Under the pieces are notes generated by a model, which had not been told where the DNA came from, ran no database searches, and saw only the letters and a program-made list of their open reading frames with translations. A stretch of DNA of 11,431 nucleotides from Bacillota bacterium (GTDB lineage Bacteria; Bacillota; Clostridia; Christensenellales; CAG-138): the NCBI GenBank assembly GCA_023458355.1, contig JAEWZS010000063.1, forward strand, positions 1-11,431, in the 5' to 3' direction. A program made the position numbers and the translations under genes. Below are positions 1 to 6,083 of this stretch, one piece after another (position 1 is the first letter of the stretch; every line of letters begins with the position of its first letter).

Positions 1-366
1 AAACAGTACCGTATACAGCGCTACATTGCGCGGTATGTTTACCTCCCAAAAGAACGTTAAAATGGAGATTGGCATCACAAAACAACCGAGGAACAAAAAC
101 GCGGGAACCGCCACGCTAACGCCCATCAGCACAAGTATGTACATCAAAAGCGTGAACGCAAAACCCACGGCAAATACACGCGCGTACACAAAAGGTTTTT
201 GCCAACTTAGAAGCATTTCCGCTTCCGTAGGTGTAGACAAAGGTGTTCCCGCCATAAAAAGCTTGGCACCGTCTCCGGCGCCATGCTTTTTAAATGTTTG
301 GGAAAATATGTCTTTTACCTTTATAGCTTCATGCCCCGCTCGAGCATAAAAGGTTGAATTTTGCAT
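1..366 (-). CDS. PrsW-family intramembrane protease, N-terminal part (cut by window edge)
   Basis: The first 122 residues are present and the gene continues past position 1. About 60 cytosolic residues (including the string LFMAGTPLSTPTEAEM at 37-52) precede two membrane segments at roughly 63-82 and 86-107. The second ends in FFWEVNIPRNVALY (residues 105-118), which matches the conserved FFxE-x-NxPRN signature of the clostridial PrsW family. PrsW proteins are polytopic glutamic-type proteases that cut membrane proteins; Bacillus PrsW performs site-1 cleavage of the anti-sigma factor RsiW. The catalytic glutamate motif should lie beyond the window, so activity cannot be judged. The start is ATG at 366-364. 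The next codon upstream that could extend the frame is blocked by an in-frame TAA. Its ribosome site AAGGAG (385-380) overlaps the TAA stop of the upstream protease gene, 17 bases away, which suggests translational coupling. Family recognition is from remembered signature motifs, not from a search. Confidence 0.77.
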   Translation of the reverse strand, partial: MQNSTFYARAGHEAIKVKDIFSQTFKKHGAGDGAKLFMAGTPLSTPTEAEMLLSWQKPFVYARVFAVGFAFTLLMYILVLMGVSVAVPAFLFLGCFVMPISILTFFWEVNIPRNVALYTVLF

Positions 367-383
367 TTGAAATACTTATCTCC

Positions 384-1790
384 TTACTTTACAACCGTAA
401 ACATGTTTTCACGCGTAGCGAGATAGAAGCTTTCGCCTTCCTTTAAGGGGTACGGGCGGTTGGCCTCGAGCTTATCACCGTTTTCAAGGAAGGTCCCGTA
501 GGAGGAGTTGAGGTCGAAAAGTGTAATGCTGCCGTTTATGAGTGCCACGCGGCAGTGAATGGAGCTTATACCCGGTGTACCTTCGGCATATACGATATTG
601 CAGCTTTCCGCGTTGCGTCCTATCACGATGCTTTCTTTGATGGCGAATACACTATTGGGGAACGCAGTGCCCGTCAGCGAATATTGCGTGTTTTGTACAA
701 GAGGCATCGTCTTAGCCGAGGGAGAAACGACAGGCTGCGTGTTCTGCTGCGGGAACGGCTGTGCGGGAGCGTTTGCAGGCCTCGGGAACGACTGTGCGGG
801 AGCGCTTGCTGCTCCGGGGAATGCCTGCACGGGCTGCACACGCTTTTTCTTAGACCCCGCGATTATGAGTACAACAACTACAACTACCACAAGCGCTGCA
901 ACGCCGATCAGTACGTAGAGAAGCATATTGCTTGTTGCAGGCACCGTCTCAATGGTGGGCGCATTGGGTTGCATTGGTGCGTTAGGCTGCGTTGGTGCAT
1001 TAGACACTGCCGGCGCATCGGACTGCTCGGGTGCATTTTCTCCCGCGAGCAGGTATTCGACCTCGAGACCTTCGAGCGCTTCGAACACATAGTCGATATA
1101 AATAGCACCGTTGGTGGTTTGACCCCGCGTAGCCGTGAAGGAGTTAATGCCTACGCAGTAGCCTTCCTCGGTTACAAGAGGGCCGCCGGAGTTGCCGCCG
1201 TTAATCGTCGCGTCGATTTGGATGAAATCCGCTCCGTCGCTTGAAGCGTGGTTTTTTGTAACGGTGCCCGTGGTAACGGTAACGTCATCGATGCGCGAAG
1301 GAAGCATGTAACCGATGTCGTTGAGATCATCCGCCACGCCGGGGAAGCCCAACGCATATACACGTTGGGTGGGCTCTACGGTTTCAGCCGAGAGCATGGT
1401 GATGGGAACGCGAGATGTGATGGGCGTTTCCACCTTCAATATGCAATAATCCACACTAACATCAAAATAAGAGACCGTGGCGGGAATCACACTCTCGAAG
1501 TTCTGAAGACTGTCGAGCACCACATAGATCATATCGCATATATTGCCGTCGCTGTCGAGGATTACATGGCGGTTGCTTACAACATACTCAATGGGCTCTC
1601 CCTCTTTGCCTATGCAAATACCCGAGCCGATGTATTCCTCGCCCACGTAGGAGGAACCTGTATACAAGCGTACCACGCTGTTGCGTGCTCCAAGTACTTT
1701 TTGGTTGCCCTCCGCAGCTGCCCCTACAATAGGAAGCATAGAAAGCATGAGTAAAAGCGCAAGAAAGACTACCGCAATTTTCTTTTTCAT
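384..1790 (-). CDS. Membrane-tethered trypsin-like (S1C/HtrA-like) serine protease with cytosolic FHA domain
   Basis: The protein has 468 residues. A signal peptide (KKK followed by a hydrophobic core, ending near AAA at 24-26) exports the protease domain of about residues 33-245. The catalytic triad is visible as His75 (SNRHVI), Asp114 (SVDYCILKV) and Ser201 (GGNSGGPL). No PDZ domain follows, unlike HtrA/DegP. A Pro/Ala/Asn-rich linker (about 252-288) leads to a single membrane helix (289-311, with seven consecutive valines) and a positive stop-transfer stretch KKKR. A second Pro/Ala-rich linker (318-360) precedes a C-terminal FHA domain (about 380-468) with GR (391-392), SSIH (409-412) and LNSSYGTF (427-434). 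FHA domains bind phosphothreonine. The topology therefore places proteolysis outside and phospho-recognition inside. The start ATG has GGGAG 8 bases upstream. The gene begins 14 bases after the PP2C stop and is co-transcribed with the kinase. The domain calls are strong; the role and substrates are unknown. Confidence 0.93.
   Translation of the reverse strand: MKKKIAVVFLALLLMLSMLPIVGAAAEGNQKVLGARNSVVRLYTGSSYVGEEYIGSGICIGKEGEPIEYVVSNRHVILDSDGNICDMIYVVLDSLQNFESVIPATVSYFDVSVDYCILKVETPITSRVPITMLSAETVEPTQRVYALGFPGVADDLNDIGYMLPSRIDDVTVTTGTVTKNHASSDGADFIQIDATINGGNSGGPLVTEEGYCVGINSFTATRGQTTNGAIYIDYVFEALEGLEVEYLLAGENAPEQSDAPAVSNAPTQPNAPMQPNAPTIETVPATSNMLLYVLIGVAALVVVVVVVLIIAGSKKKRVQPVQAFPGAASAPAQSFPRPANAPAQPFPQQNTQPVVSPSAKTMPLVQNTQYSLTGTAFPNSVFAIKESIVIGRNAESCNIVYAEGTPGISSIHCRVALINGSITLFDLNSSYGTFLENGDKLEANRPYPLKEGESFYLATRENMFTVVK
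751..827 (-). repeat. 33-bp tandem repeat in the cytosolic linker of the FHA-protease
   Basis: Two 33-base units (751-783 and 784-816) plus an 11-base partial third unit (817-827) encode FPGAASAPAQS, FPRPANAPAQP and FP. The first 25 bases of the two full units differ at only two positions. The repeat lengthens the flexible Pro/Ala linker between the membrane helix and the FHA domain. Such in-frame units can expand or contract by slippage, which would change the reach of the FHA domain. Confidence 0.8.
954..1001 (-). repeat. Short Asn-Ala-Pro repeat in the external linker of the FHA-protease
   Basis: The segment encodes NAPTQP, NAPMQP and NAPT (residues 264-279), an 18-base periodic stretch between the trypsin-like domain and the membrane helix. 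It is probably an extended spacer that holds the protease domain away from the membrane surface. Confidence 0.65.
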
Positions 1791-1804
1791 GACCTTTCTC
1801 CCAT

Positions 1805-2734
1805 CTAGCCTATAAATTTTGCAAGTATAGCGGTGAAATTATCCTGATCCTCTAGGTTTTTACGTATAATAGAATCTTCCATTGCTCCGGCCGCTTCGTA
1901 CAGGCCGTGTGAAAGGCAAGCACATATTTCCGCATCGCTGAGCGCGTTAAAAATACCGTCGCTCATGAGTATAACAATATCATTAGGGCATAGTGTAACG
2001 GGTTGAAGCGCCCTATCCACCTTGAGATGAGCACTGCCCAAATAGCTTGTTAATGCGCTTCGCTGCCGATCTGAAATCGCCTCCTCATAGGGTATCTCTC
2101 CCCTCGCAGCTCGGTCGTCGAGAAGTGCGGCGTAATTTTGCTCGCGATTGAGAACGATGAATGCACCGCCACGGTAAAGCGCCAGGCGGCTGTCACCGCA
2201 GGCTGCAAAGTAAAGCTTGTTGCCGCGCACGATGGCCGCAACGCCGGTGGATCCGCTGTTATTGAGCGTTTGCACATTTTCCCCGGCGCGGTAGAGAAGC
2301 GAAGCGAGCGTAACGGAAGGATCGGACACAAGCTCCTCTTCTACAAAGCCGTGCATCAGCGTATCGATGGCGACGGCGCTTGCCTTGCCTCCATCGGTCA
2401 TGCCACCCATACCATCAGCCAGCACGAGGAGCACGCCGCAGCGTTTGCATAAAGACACATCCGATAGCGGACTTACGGCAAACGCGTCTTGCTGGTAGCT
2501 GCGTTTACCTATGCCGTGCACGTTTGCAATCTCAAGGCCTGCCGTACACGGTTCAAGCGTGCGCGGCTTTTTCTCCTCAACTGCCTCCTTGGGCATTGTT
2601 CTGCCCTTTCTGCCTTTTAATAAATTCACAATAAGCAATACCACCGCAAGAAAAGCAAGAAGCCCTGCGATCCATATGTAATCAAATGTCCCGAGAATCT
2701 TCGTCAGAGCAGTCTCTACATTGCTCAATTCCAT
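1805..2734 (-). CDS. Membrane-anchored PP2C-family Ser/Thr protein phosphatase
   Basis: The protein has 309 residues. An N-terminal membrane helix (about 18-40) is followed by a basic stretch (KGRKGR) and a cytosolic PP2C domain from about 66 to 309. Metal-binding and family motifs are visible: RSYQQD with Asp83 (where RxxNQD is more usual), LADGMGG with Asp107, AACGDSRL (178-184), MSDGIFNALSD with Asp259, and QDNFTAI with Asp298. PP2C enzymes are Mn/Mg-dependent phosphatases that remove phosphate from Ser/Thr. In bacteria they are usually paired with a Hanks-type kinase, as here. The start ATG at 2734-2732 lies inside the end of the FHA gene (10-base overlap), with GGAG about 11 bases upstream, so the two genes are probably translationally coupled. 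The membrane anchor puts the phosphatase next to the membrane kinase and the FHA-protease. Whether it also senses signals is not visible. Confidence 0.94.
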   Translation of the reverse strand: MELSNVETALTKILGTFDYIWIAGLLAFLAVVLLIVNLLKGRKGRTMPKEAVEEKKPRTLEPCTAGLEIANVHGIGKRSYQQDAFAVSPLSDVSLCKRCGVLLVLADGMGGMTDGGKASAVAIDTLMHGFVEEELVSDPSVTLASLLYRAGENVQTLNNSGSTGVAAIVRGNKLYFAACGDSRLALYRGGAFIVLNREQNYAALLDDRAARGEIPYEEAISDRQRSALTSYLGSAHLKVDRALQPVTLCPNDIVILMSDGIFNALSDAEICACLSHGLYEAAGAMEDSIIRKNLEDQDNFTAILAKFIG

Positions 2735-3258
2735 TTAAATTTTTCTCCGCAAAACGGAATAAAAACAAGCGTTGTGCTGCCAACCATAAGCTTGTCGTAG
2801 GCTGTAAGCTGCGTTGTGCCGAAATGCGCTTTATCGTTGTAACGCACAATACTGCGACCGTCTGCTGCCGTAAAGTAATATACATTATCGCGTGGGTCAT
2901 AACTTACGATGGCATGGTTAAGTGCTGAAACCGTCTCGTCATCCTTCAAACTAACATCCATCTGCGCCTCGCGCCCGATGAAGTTGTTATCGGCATGCAG
3001 AGGAAAGCTTTTGCCTTTACATGCACCTTCAGTACACACAAGCCAGCCGACCACGGGGTCAAAACCCACCTGCTTTTCTATAATGGCTACGGTGCGTGAA
3101 GTCTCCTTTTTCTTTGGCGGTTCCACGATGGCCACCGTGGAGCCTTTCTGCGCGGTGGGCGCCCTATCCGGTCCGCTCGCAGGGGGCGCGCAATAAGGAC
3201 ACTCTGAGGTCTTGGATGCGTCGTAAAAATGTCCGTTCTGGCATTGCTTCATTTGCAT
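2725..3258 (-). CDS. Zinc-ribbon and FHA-domain phosphothreonine reader protein
   Basis: The protein has 177 residues and is cytosolic. An N-terminal zinc ribbon (Cys6, His10, Cys20, Cys23; CxNGHxY then CPYC) is followed by a flexible region with two TVAI motifs (residues 41-44 and 56-59). An FHA domain follows (about 69-172) with DPVVGWLVCTEG, GR (95-96), Ser111 and His115 (SALNHAIVSYDP), and it ends with FIPFCGEKFKW. This composition is characteristic of small FHA proteins encoded beside clostridial Ser/Thr kinases. The protein probably binds phosphothreonine on the kinase or on itself. A longer frame from GTG at 3276 is possible, but ATG at 3258 is preferred. A strong GGAGGAG lies 9 bases before that ATG and would otherwise have to be coding. 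The gene sits 77 bases after the kinase stop and overlaps the start of PP2C by 10 bases. Confidence 0.92.
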   Translation of the reverse strand: MQMKQCQNGHFYDASKTSECPYCAPPASGPDRAPTAQKGSTVAIVEPPKKKETSRTVAIIEKQVGFDPVVGWLVCTEGACKGKSFPLHADNNFIGREAQMDVSLKDDETVSALNHAIVSYDPRDNVYYFTAADGRSIVRYNDKAHFGTTQLTAYDKLMVGSTTLVFIPFCGEKFKWN

Positions 3259-3267
3259 GGTGGTTTT

Positions 3268-3274
3268 CTCCTCC
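3268..3274 (-). promoter_or_regulatory. Ribosome binding site that fixes the FHA-protein start
   Basis: GGAGGAG is followed by a 9-base spacer and ATG at 3258-3256. It lies immediately after an in-frame GTG (3276), so using that GTG as the start would make the Shine-Dalgarno part of the coding sequence. This supports the shorter 177-residue protein. Confidence 0.85.
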
Positions 3275-3335
3275 ACGTTTGTTTTGCGTCCGCGTTTGTT
3301 GCGGGGTATTCGGTTATTTCACTATTGCCTTCGTT

Positions 3336-5942
3336 TTAGCTCATGTCAATGACGGTGCCAGTGCCGCTCTCCGTATCGTAGATGTTCATATCACCGTTTT
3401 CATCGGTGAAAAACAGCACGATGTTGGTTGCGGTTTCAATAAGCGTCGGATAGTTGCCGTAGTCTATGATATCCGTTGTGGTGAGATCCTTAAGGCTCAG
3501 GCACTTGAGCTTATAATCGTTCGCAGTAGAGTAATACACATTCGTTCCGTTAATGTTAAAGGAAGATACCTTTTCACTTATCAAGAGCTGATCGTTATCC
3601 CCTTCGACATCCACACGGTAGATATTACTTCCGTCACTTTCGGAGGTAAGGTAGTATATCCAGCCTCCGTAGACCATCATTTTGTAGCAGTCTGCGTCTA
3701 AGATCAGCTTTTCATCACTGCCGTCGAGCGCATAGGAATATATACCCTCTGAATCGCCTGCGTCGGCACAGTATATGCGGTCACCCGAGATATTCACAAA
3801 ATAGCCGGAGAAATCAAGAACCTTTTCGATACTCAAGTCGTAAATGCCCATACGCATAAGCGCACCGGAGCTAACATCTATATAGTAGAGGAAATCACCA
3901 TACACTATGATACTTCTTGCATCCTCCACCAGGGGTTCAGGAAGCTGGCTTCCGTCGGTCCTGACGCGATAAGCGAAATAATCAAATTGATCATCGCCAA
4001 CATTCTCGACCGTACAATAATAGAGGTAATCCCATGCAACATTGAGATAGTAGATATAGCGGCTGTCATCGGTGAGCTGTGCGACCACATCGCCGGAGTC
4101 TATATCAAGAGCAAATATACCCGTCGAGTTGTTGTTGTCGGCAATGTAGAGTATGTTGCCCTGTAGTGCGGCCTCGCAGGTGTTCTGGATATTACCGTTG
4201 GAGTTGCCCATATAATTATAGCCCAGGTAGCTATAATAGTCTGAGCCACCAAGATTGATCCATTGATCGGCGGTAAGGCCGTTGTTATCAAGATAATGAG
4301 CGGTAACGGGCGCATCAACAAGGTTGAGGATCACATTGGATGGGCATTTCATGGTGATAGACGAATCGTCTGCACCAACACCGAAAGAAATGACCGTCTG
4401 CGCATCGCTCACGGTAAAGAGGGTGTCACCTTCAGCAACTACCTCTAAATTATACCCTTCGTATTGGAGCACCGAAAGATAATTGAGAATACCGTACCAA
4501 TCCATCCCCAAATAGGTATACTCCGTACCTTCCGCGGTCTCAGTTGTCGTAGGCTCCTGCTCGAAGAACAGCTTGGGATCGGTAAAGCTTATGGTTGCCT
4601 CTTGCGCGCCGGGACTAACCAAAGGCACGGGGGTAGCAACAACGGCTGCAAGTGTAGGAGATACCGTAGGAGGCGGAGCCGAAGGAGAATTGAGCACCTC
4701 ACCGGTCGTCGGCGTCCCTCCTTTATTCCCCGTAAGCAGCACGATAAGGAGCACAATAAGAAGCACAGCACCGCCTGCGCCGGCAATCAAAAGACCCTTC
4801 TTATCCACCCAGAGCTTTTTAAAACCTGACTGTGTTCCGCTTTGTGTTTGAGAATTAGTTGTATACACGCTGCCCTGCGGCGCAAAGGCAGTTCCGGACT
4901 GTGGTGCATAGGTTGCCCCGACCTGCGGTGCATACGTGCCGCCCACCTGCACGGGTATGGTAGAATGCTTTGCTGCACCGCTGTAAAGCGCCTCGTAAAG
5001 CTCAGCCGTAGATCCGAAGCGGCCTTCCTTACGCACGCTTAGGCCTTTCATGATGGCATCCGCCTGCACCGCGTTTACTAAAATGCCCATGCGAGCCGGA
5101 TGTGCAAGCGTATCGTTGGTGAGCCGCTCTATGCTTTCGGGCGGCGTAATGCCGGTGATAAGCTTATAGATGGTACCGCACAGCGCGTAGATATCCGTCC
5201 ATGCACCTAGCTCGCCGTGGGTACGGTATTGCTCCTCTGGCGCGTACCCGGGCTTTAACACCACGGAAACGCTCTTGTTTGCAGCCGTATCGCGCGCTGC
5301 ACCAAAGTCGAGGAGCTTTAATTTGCCCTCAGAGGTAAGCATGATGTTATCAGGGCTTATATCTCGGTGAACGAGGCCTGTATTATGTACTTTAACAAGT
5401 GACGCTACGAGGGGCTGCATAAGCGCCATAACCTCGTTTGCGTCCATTCGCCCGCCACGGCGCTCAAGCTCATCGCGTAAATTGACACCGTCTACAAATT
5501 CCATCACGATATAGGCGGTGCCGTTCTCGCGGAAAAAGTCCCGCACCTCGACAATGCCGTCGAGGTTATGGAACCGCGCTAGGCTGCGCGCTTCGGTTAA
5601 GAACTTTTCAATACCATTGCTGTAATACTCGGTACTGGAACCTGTAAAAGGCGTAACGGTTGTACCACCGCCGGCGCGTGCTACAAAGCCTGACGGAAAA
5701 TACTCCTTGATGGCGATCTTGATGTTCAGGTTCAAGTCAAAGCCGAGATATGTGATGCCGAAACCACCCTCACCGAGCACTTTGCCGACAAGGTATTTGC
5801 CCGCTAAAATGCTACGCGGCGGAAGGTGGTGCGGCTCTTTTGGCTGCTCGTTATCAAAACCGCATTGCGAACAAAAACGTTCCCCTTCCTTCATATGAGA
5901 AAGGCAGCCCACACACAGCCTCTCGATGTTTTGAAAGTCCAT
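3336..5942 (-). CDS. Transmembrane Hanks-type Ser/Thr protein kinase with zinc ribbon and external beta-propeller-like domain
   Basis: The protein has 868 residues from ATG 5942. A zinc ribbon with CxxC pairs (Cys10/13 and Cys24/27) opens the protein. The kinase domain spans about 47-320. It shows the glycine loop GEGGFG (57-62), the ATP-binding lysine of AIKEYFP (Lys79), the catalytic HRDISPDN (Asp194), DFG (212-214) and an activation segment with Ser/Thr ending at APE (234-236). A juxtamembrane linker with three TYAPQ-like repeats precedes a membrane helix at about 383-404. Outside lie a Thr/Pro-rich stalk (about 410-448), an unrecognised domain (about 449-541), and seven or so repeated segments with aromatic pairs (IYYL, LYYI, IYCAD, VYYST). 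The last resemble DUF5050/low-density-receptor-type propellers. No PASTA repeats are present. The kinase has all key catalytic residues and should be active. It heads an operon with FHA, PP2C and protease genes. GTG at 5960 could extend the frame by 6 residues, but the GGGGG ribosome site favours 5942. Confidence 0.94.
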   Translation of the reverse strand: MDFQNIERLCVGCLSHMKEGERFCSQCGFDNEQPKEPHHLPPRSILAGKYLVGKVLGEGGFGITYLGFDLNLNIKIAIKEYFPSGFVARAGGGTTVTPFTGSSTEYYSNGIEKFLTEARSLARFHNLDGIVEVRDFFRENGTAYIVMEFVDGVNLRDELERRGGRMDANEVMALMQPLVASLVKVHNTGLVHRDISPDNIMLTSEGKLKLLDFGAARDTAANKSVSVVLKPGYAPEEQYRTHGELGAWTDIYALCGTIYKLITGITPPESIERLTNDTLAHPARMGILVNAVQADAIMKGLSVRKEGRFGSTAELYEALYSGAAKHSTIPVQVGGTYAPQVGATYAPQSGTAFAPQGSVYTTNSQTQSGTQSGFKKLWVDKKGLLIAGAGGAVLLIVLLIVLLTGNKGGTPTTGEVLNSPSAPPPTVSPTLAAVVATPVPLVSPGAQEATISFTDPKLFFEQEPTTTETAEGTEYTYLGMDWYGILNYLSVLQYEGYNLEVVAEGDTLFTVSDAQTVISFGVGADDSSITMKCPSNVILNLVDAPVTAHYLDNNGLTADQWINLGGSDYYSYLGYNYMGNSNGNIQNTCEAALQGNILYIADNNNSTGIFALDIDSGDVVAQLTDDSRYIYYLNVAWDYLYYCTVENVGDDQFDYFAYRVRTDGSQLPEPLVEDARSIIVYGDFLYYIDVSSGALMRMGIYDLSIEKVLDFSGYFVNISGDRIYCADAGDSEGIYSYALDGSDEKLILDADCYKMMVYGGWIYYLTSESDGSNIYRVDVEGDNDQLLISEKVSSFNINGTNVYYSTANDYKLKCLSLKDLTTTDIIDYGNYPTLIETATNIVLFFTDENGDMNIYDTESGTGTVIDMS
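4875..4946 (-). repeat. Three 24-bp in-frame repeats in the kinase juxtamembrane linker
   Basis: Three 8-residue units (VGGTYAPQ, VGATYAPQ and SGTAFAPQ) lie between the kinase domain and the membrane helix. The first two are also similar at the DNA level; the third has drifted. Each unit holds a Thr, and two hold Tyr. The linker could serve as a spacer or as an autophosphorylation site. Confidence 0.75.
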
Positions 5943-5949
5943 GACAGTA

Positions 5950-5954
5950 CCCCC
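5950..5954 (-). promoter_or_regulatory. Ribosome binding site of the kinase gene
   Basis: GGGGG(T) lies 7 bases before ATG 5942. It is inside the frame that would be opened by the alternative GTG at 5960, so it supports the ATG start. Confidence 0.65.
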
Positions 5955-6002
5955 AAGCACGATTATTTCAATATAAAAATGCTGCTGACAGATATATGTT
6001 CG

Positions 6003-6031
6003 ATTATACCATGCAAACGCATTATGCTAAA
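6003..6031 (-). promoter_or_regulatory. Vegetative (SigA-type) extended -10 promoter for the kinase operon
   Basis: The perfect -10 box TATAAT (6008-6003) is preceded by TGG, giving the extended -10 pattern TGnTATAAT. A weak -35 candidate TTTAGC (6031-6026) lies 17 bases upstream. The predicted transcript start is near 5996, which leaves a leader of about 54 bases before the kinase ATG. It lies just downstream of the terminator of the ABC unit, as expected for a new transcription unit. Confidence 0.8.
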
Positions 6032-6032
6032 G

Positions 6033-6067
6033 AAAAAAAAGGTAAAAAACACACAATTTTCTACCTT
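6033..6067 (-). terminator. Rho-independent terminator after the ABC transporter unit
   Basis: An 11-bp stem (AAGGTAGAAAA at 6067-6057 with TTTTTTACCTT at 6049-6039, one G-T wobble) closes a 7-base loop and is followed by six T residues (6038-6033). It begins 16 bases after the stop of the second ABC gene. The stem is A/T-rich, so termination may be partial and some read-through into the kinase operon is possible. Confidence 0.75.
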
Positions 6068-6083
6068 CTTATTTAGTGATGCT

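Noticed and set aside
868..900. Low-complexity ACA/ACT-rich tract that looks like a microsatellite
   Set aside because: It is the codon pattern of the seven-valine membrane helix of the FHA-protease, not a separate repeat element.
555..1244. Plus-strand open frame of 229 codons, rich in Arg and Cys
   Set aside because: It is antisense to the FHA-protease, and its periodic Cys/Arg pattern simply mirrors the linker repeats.
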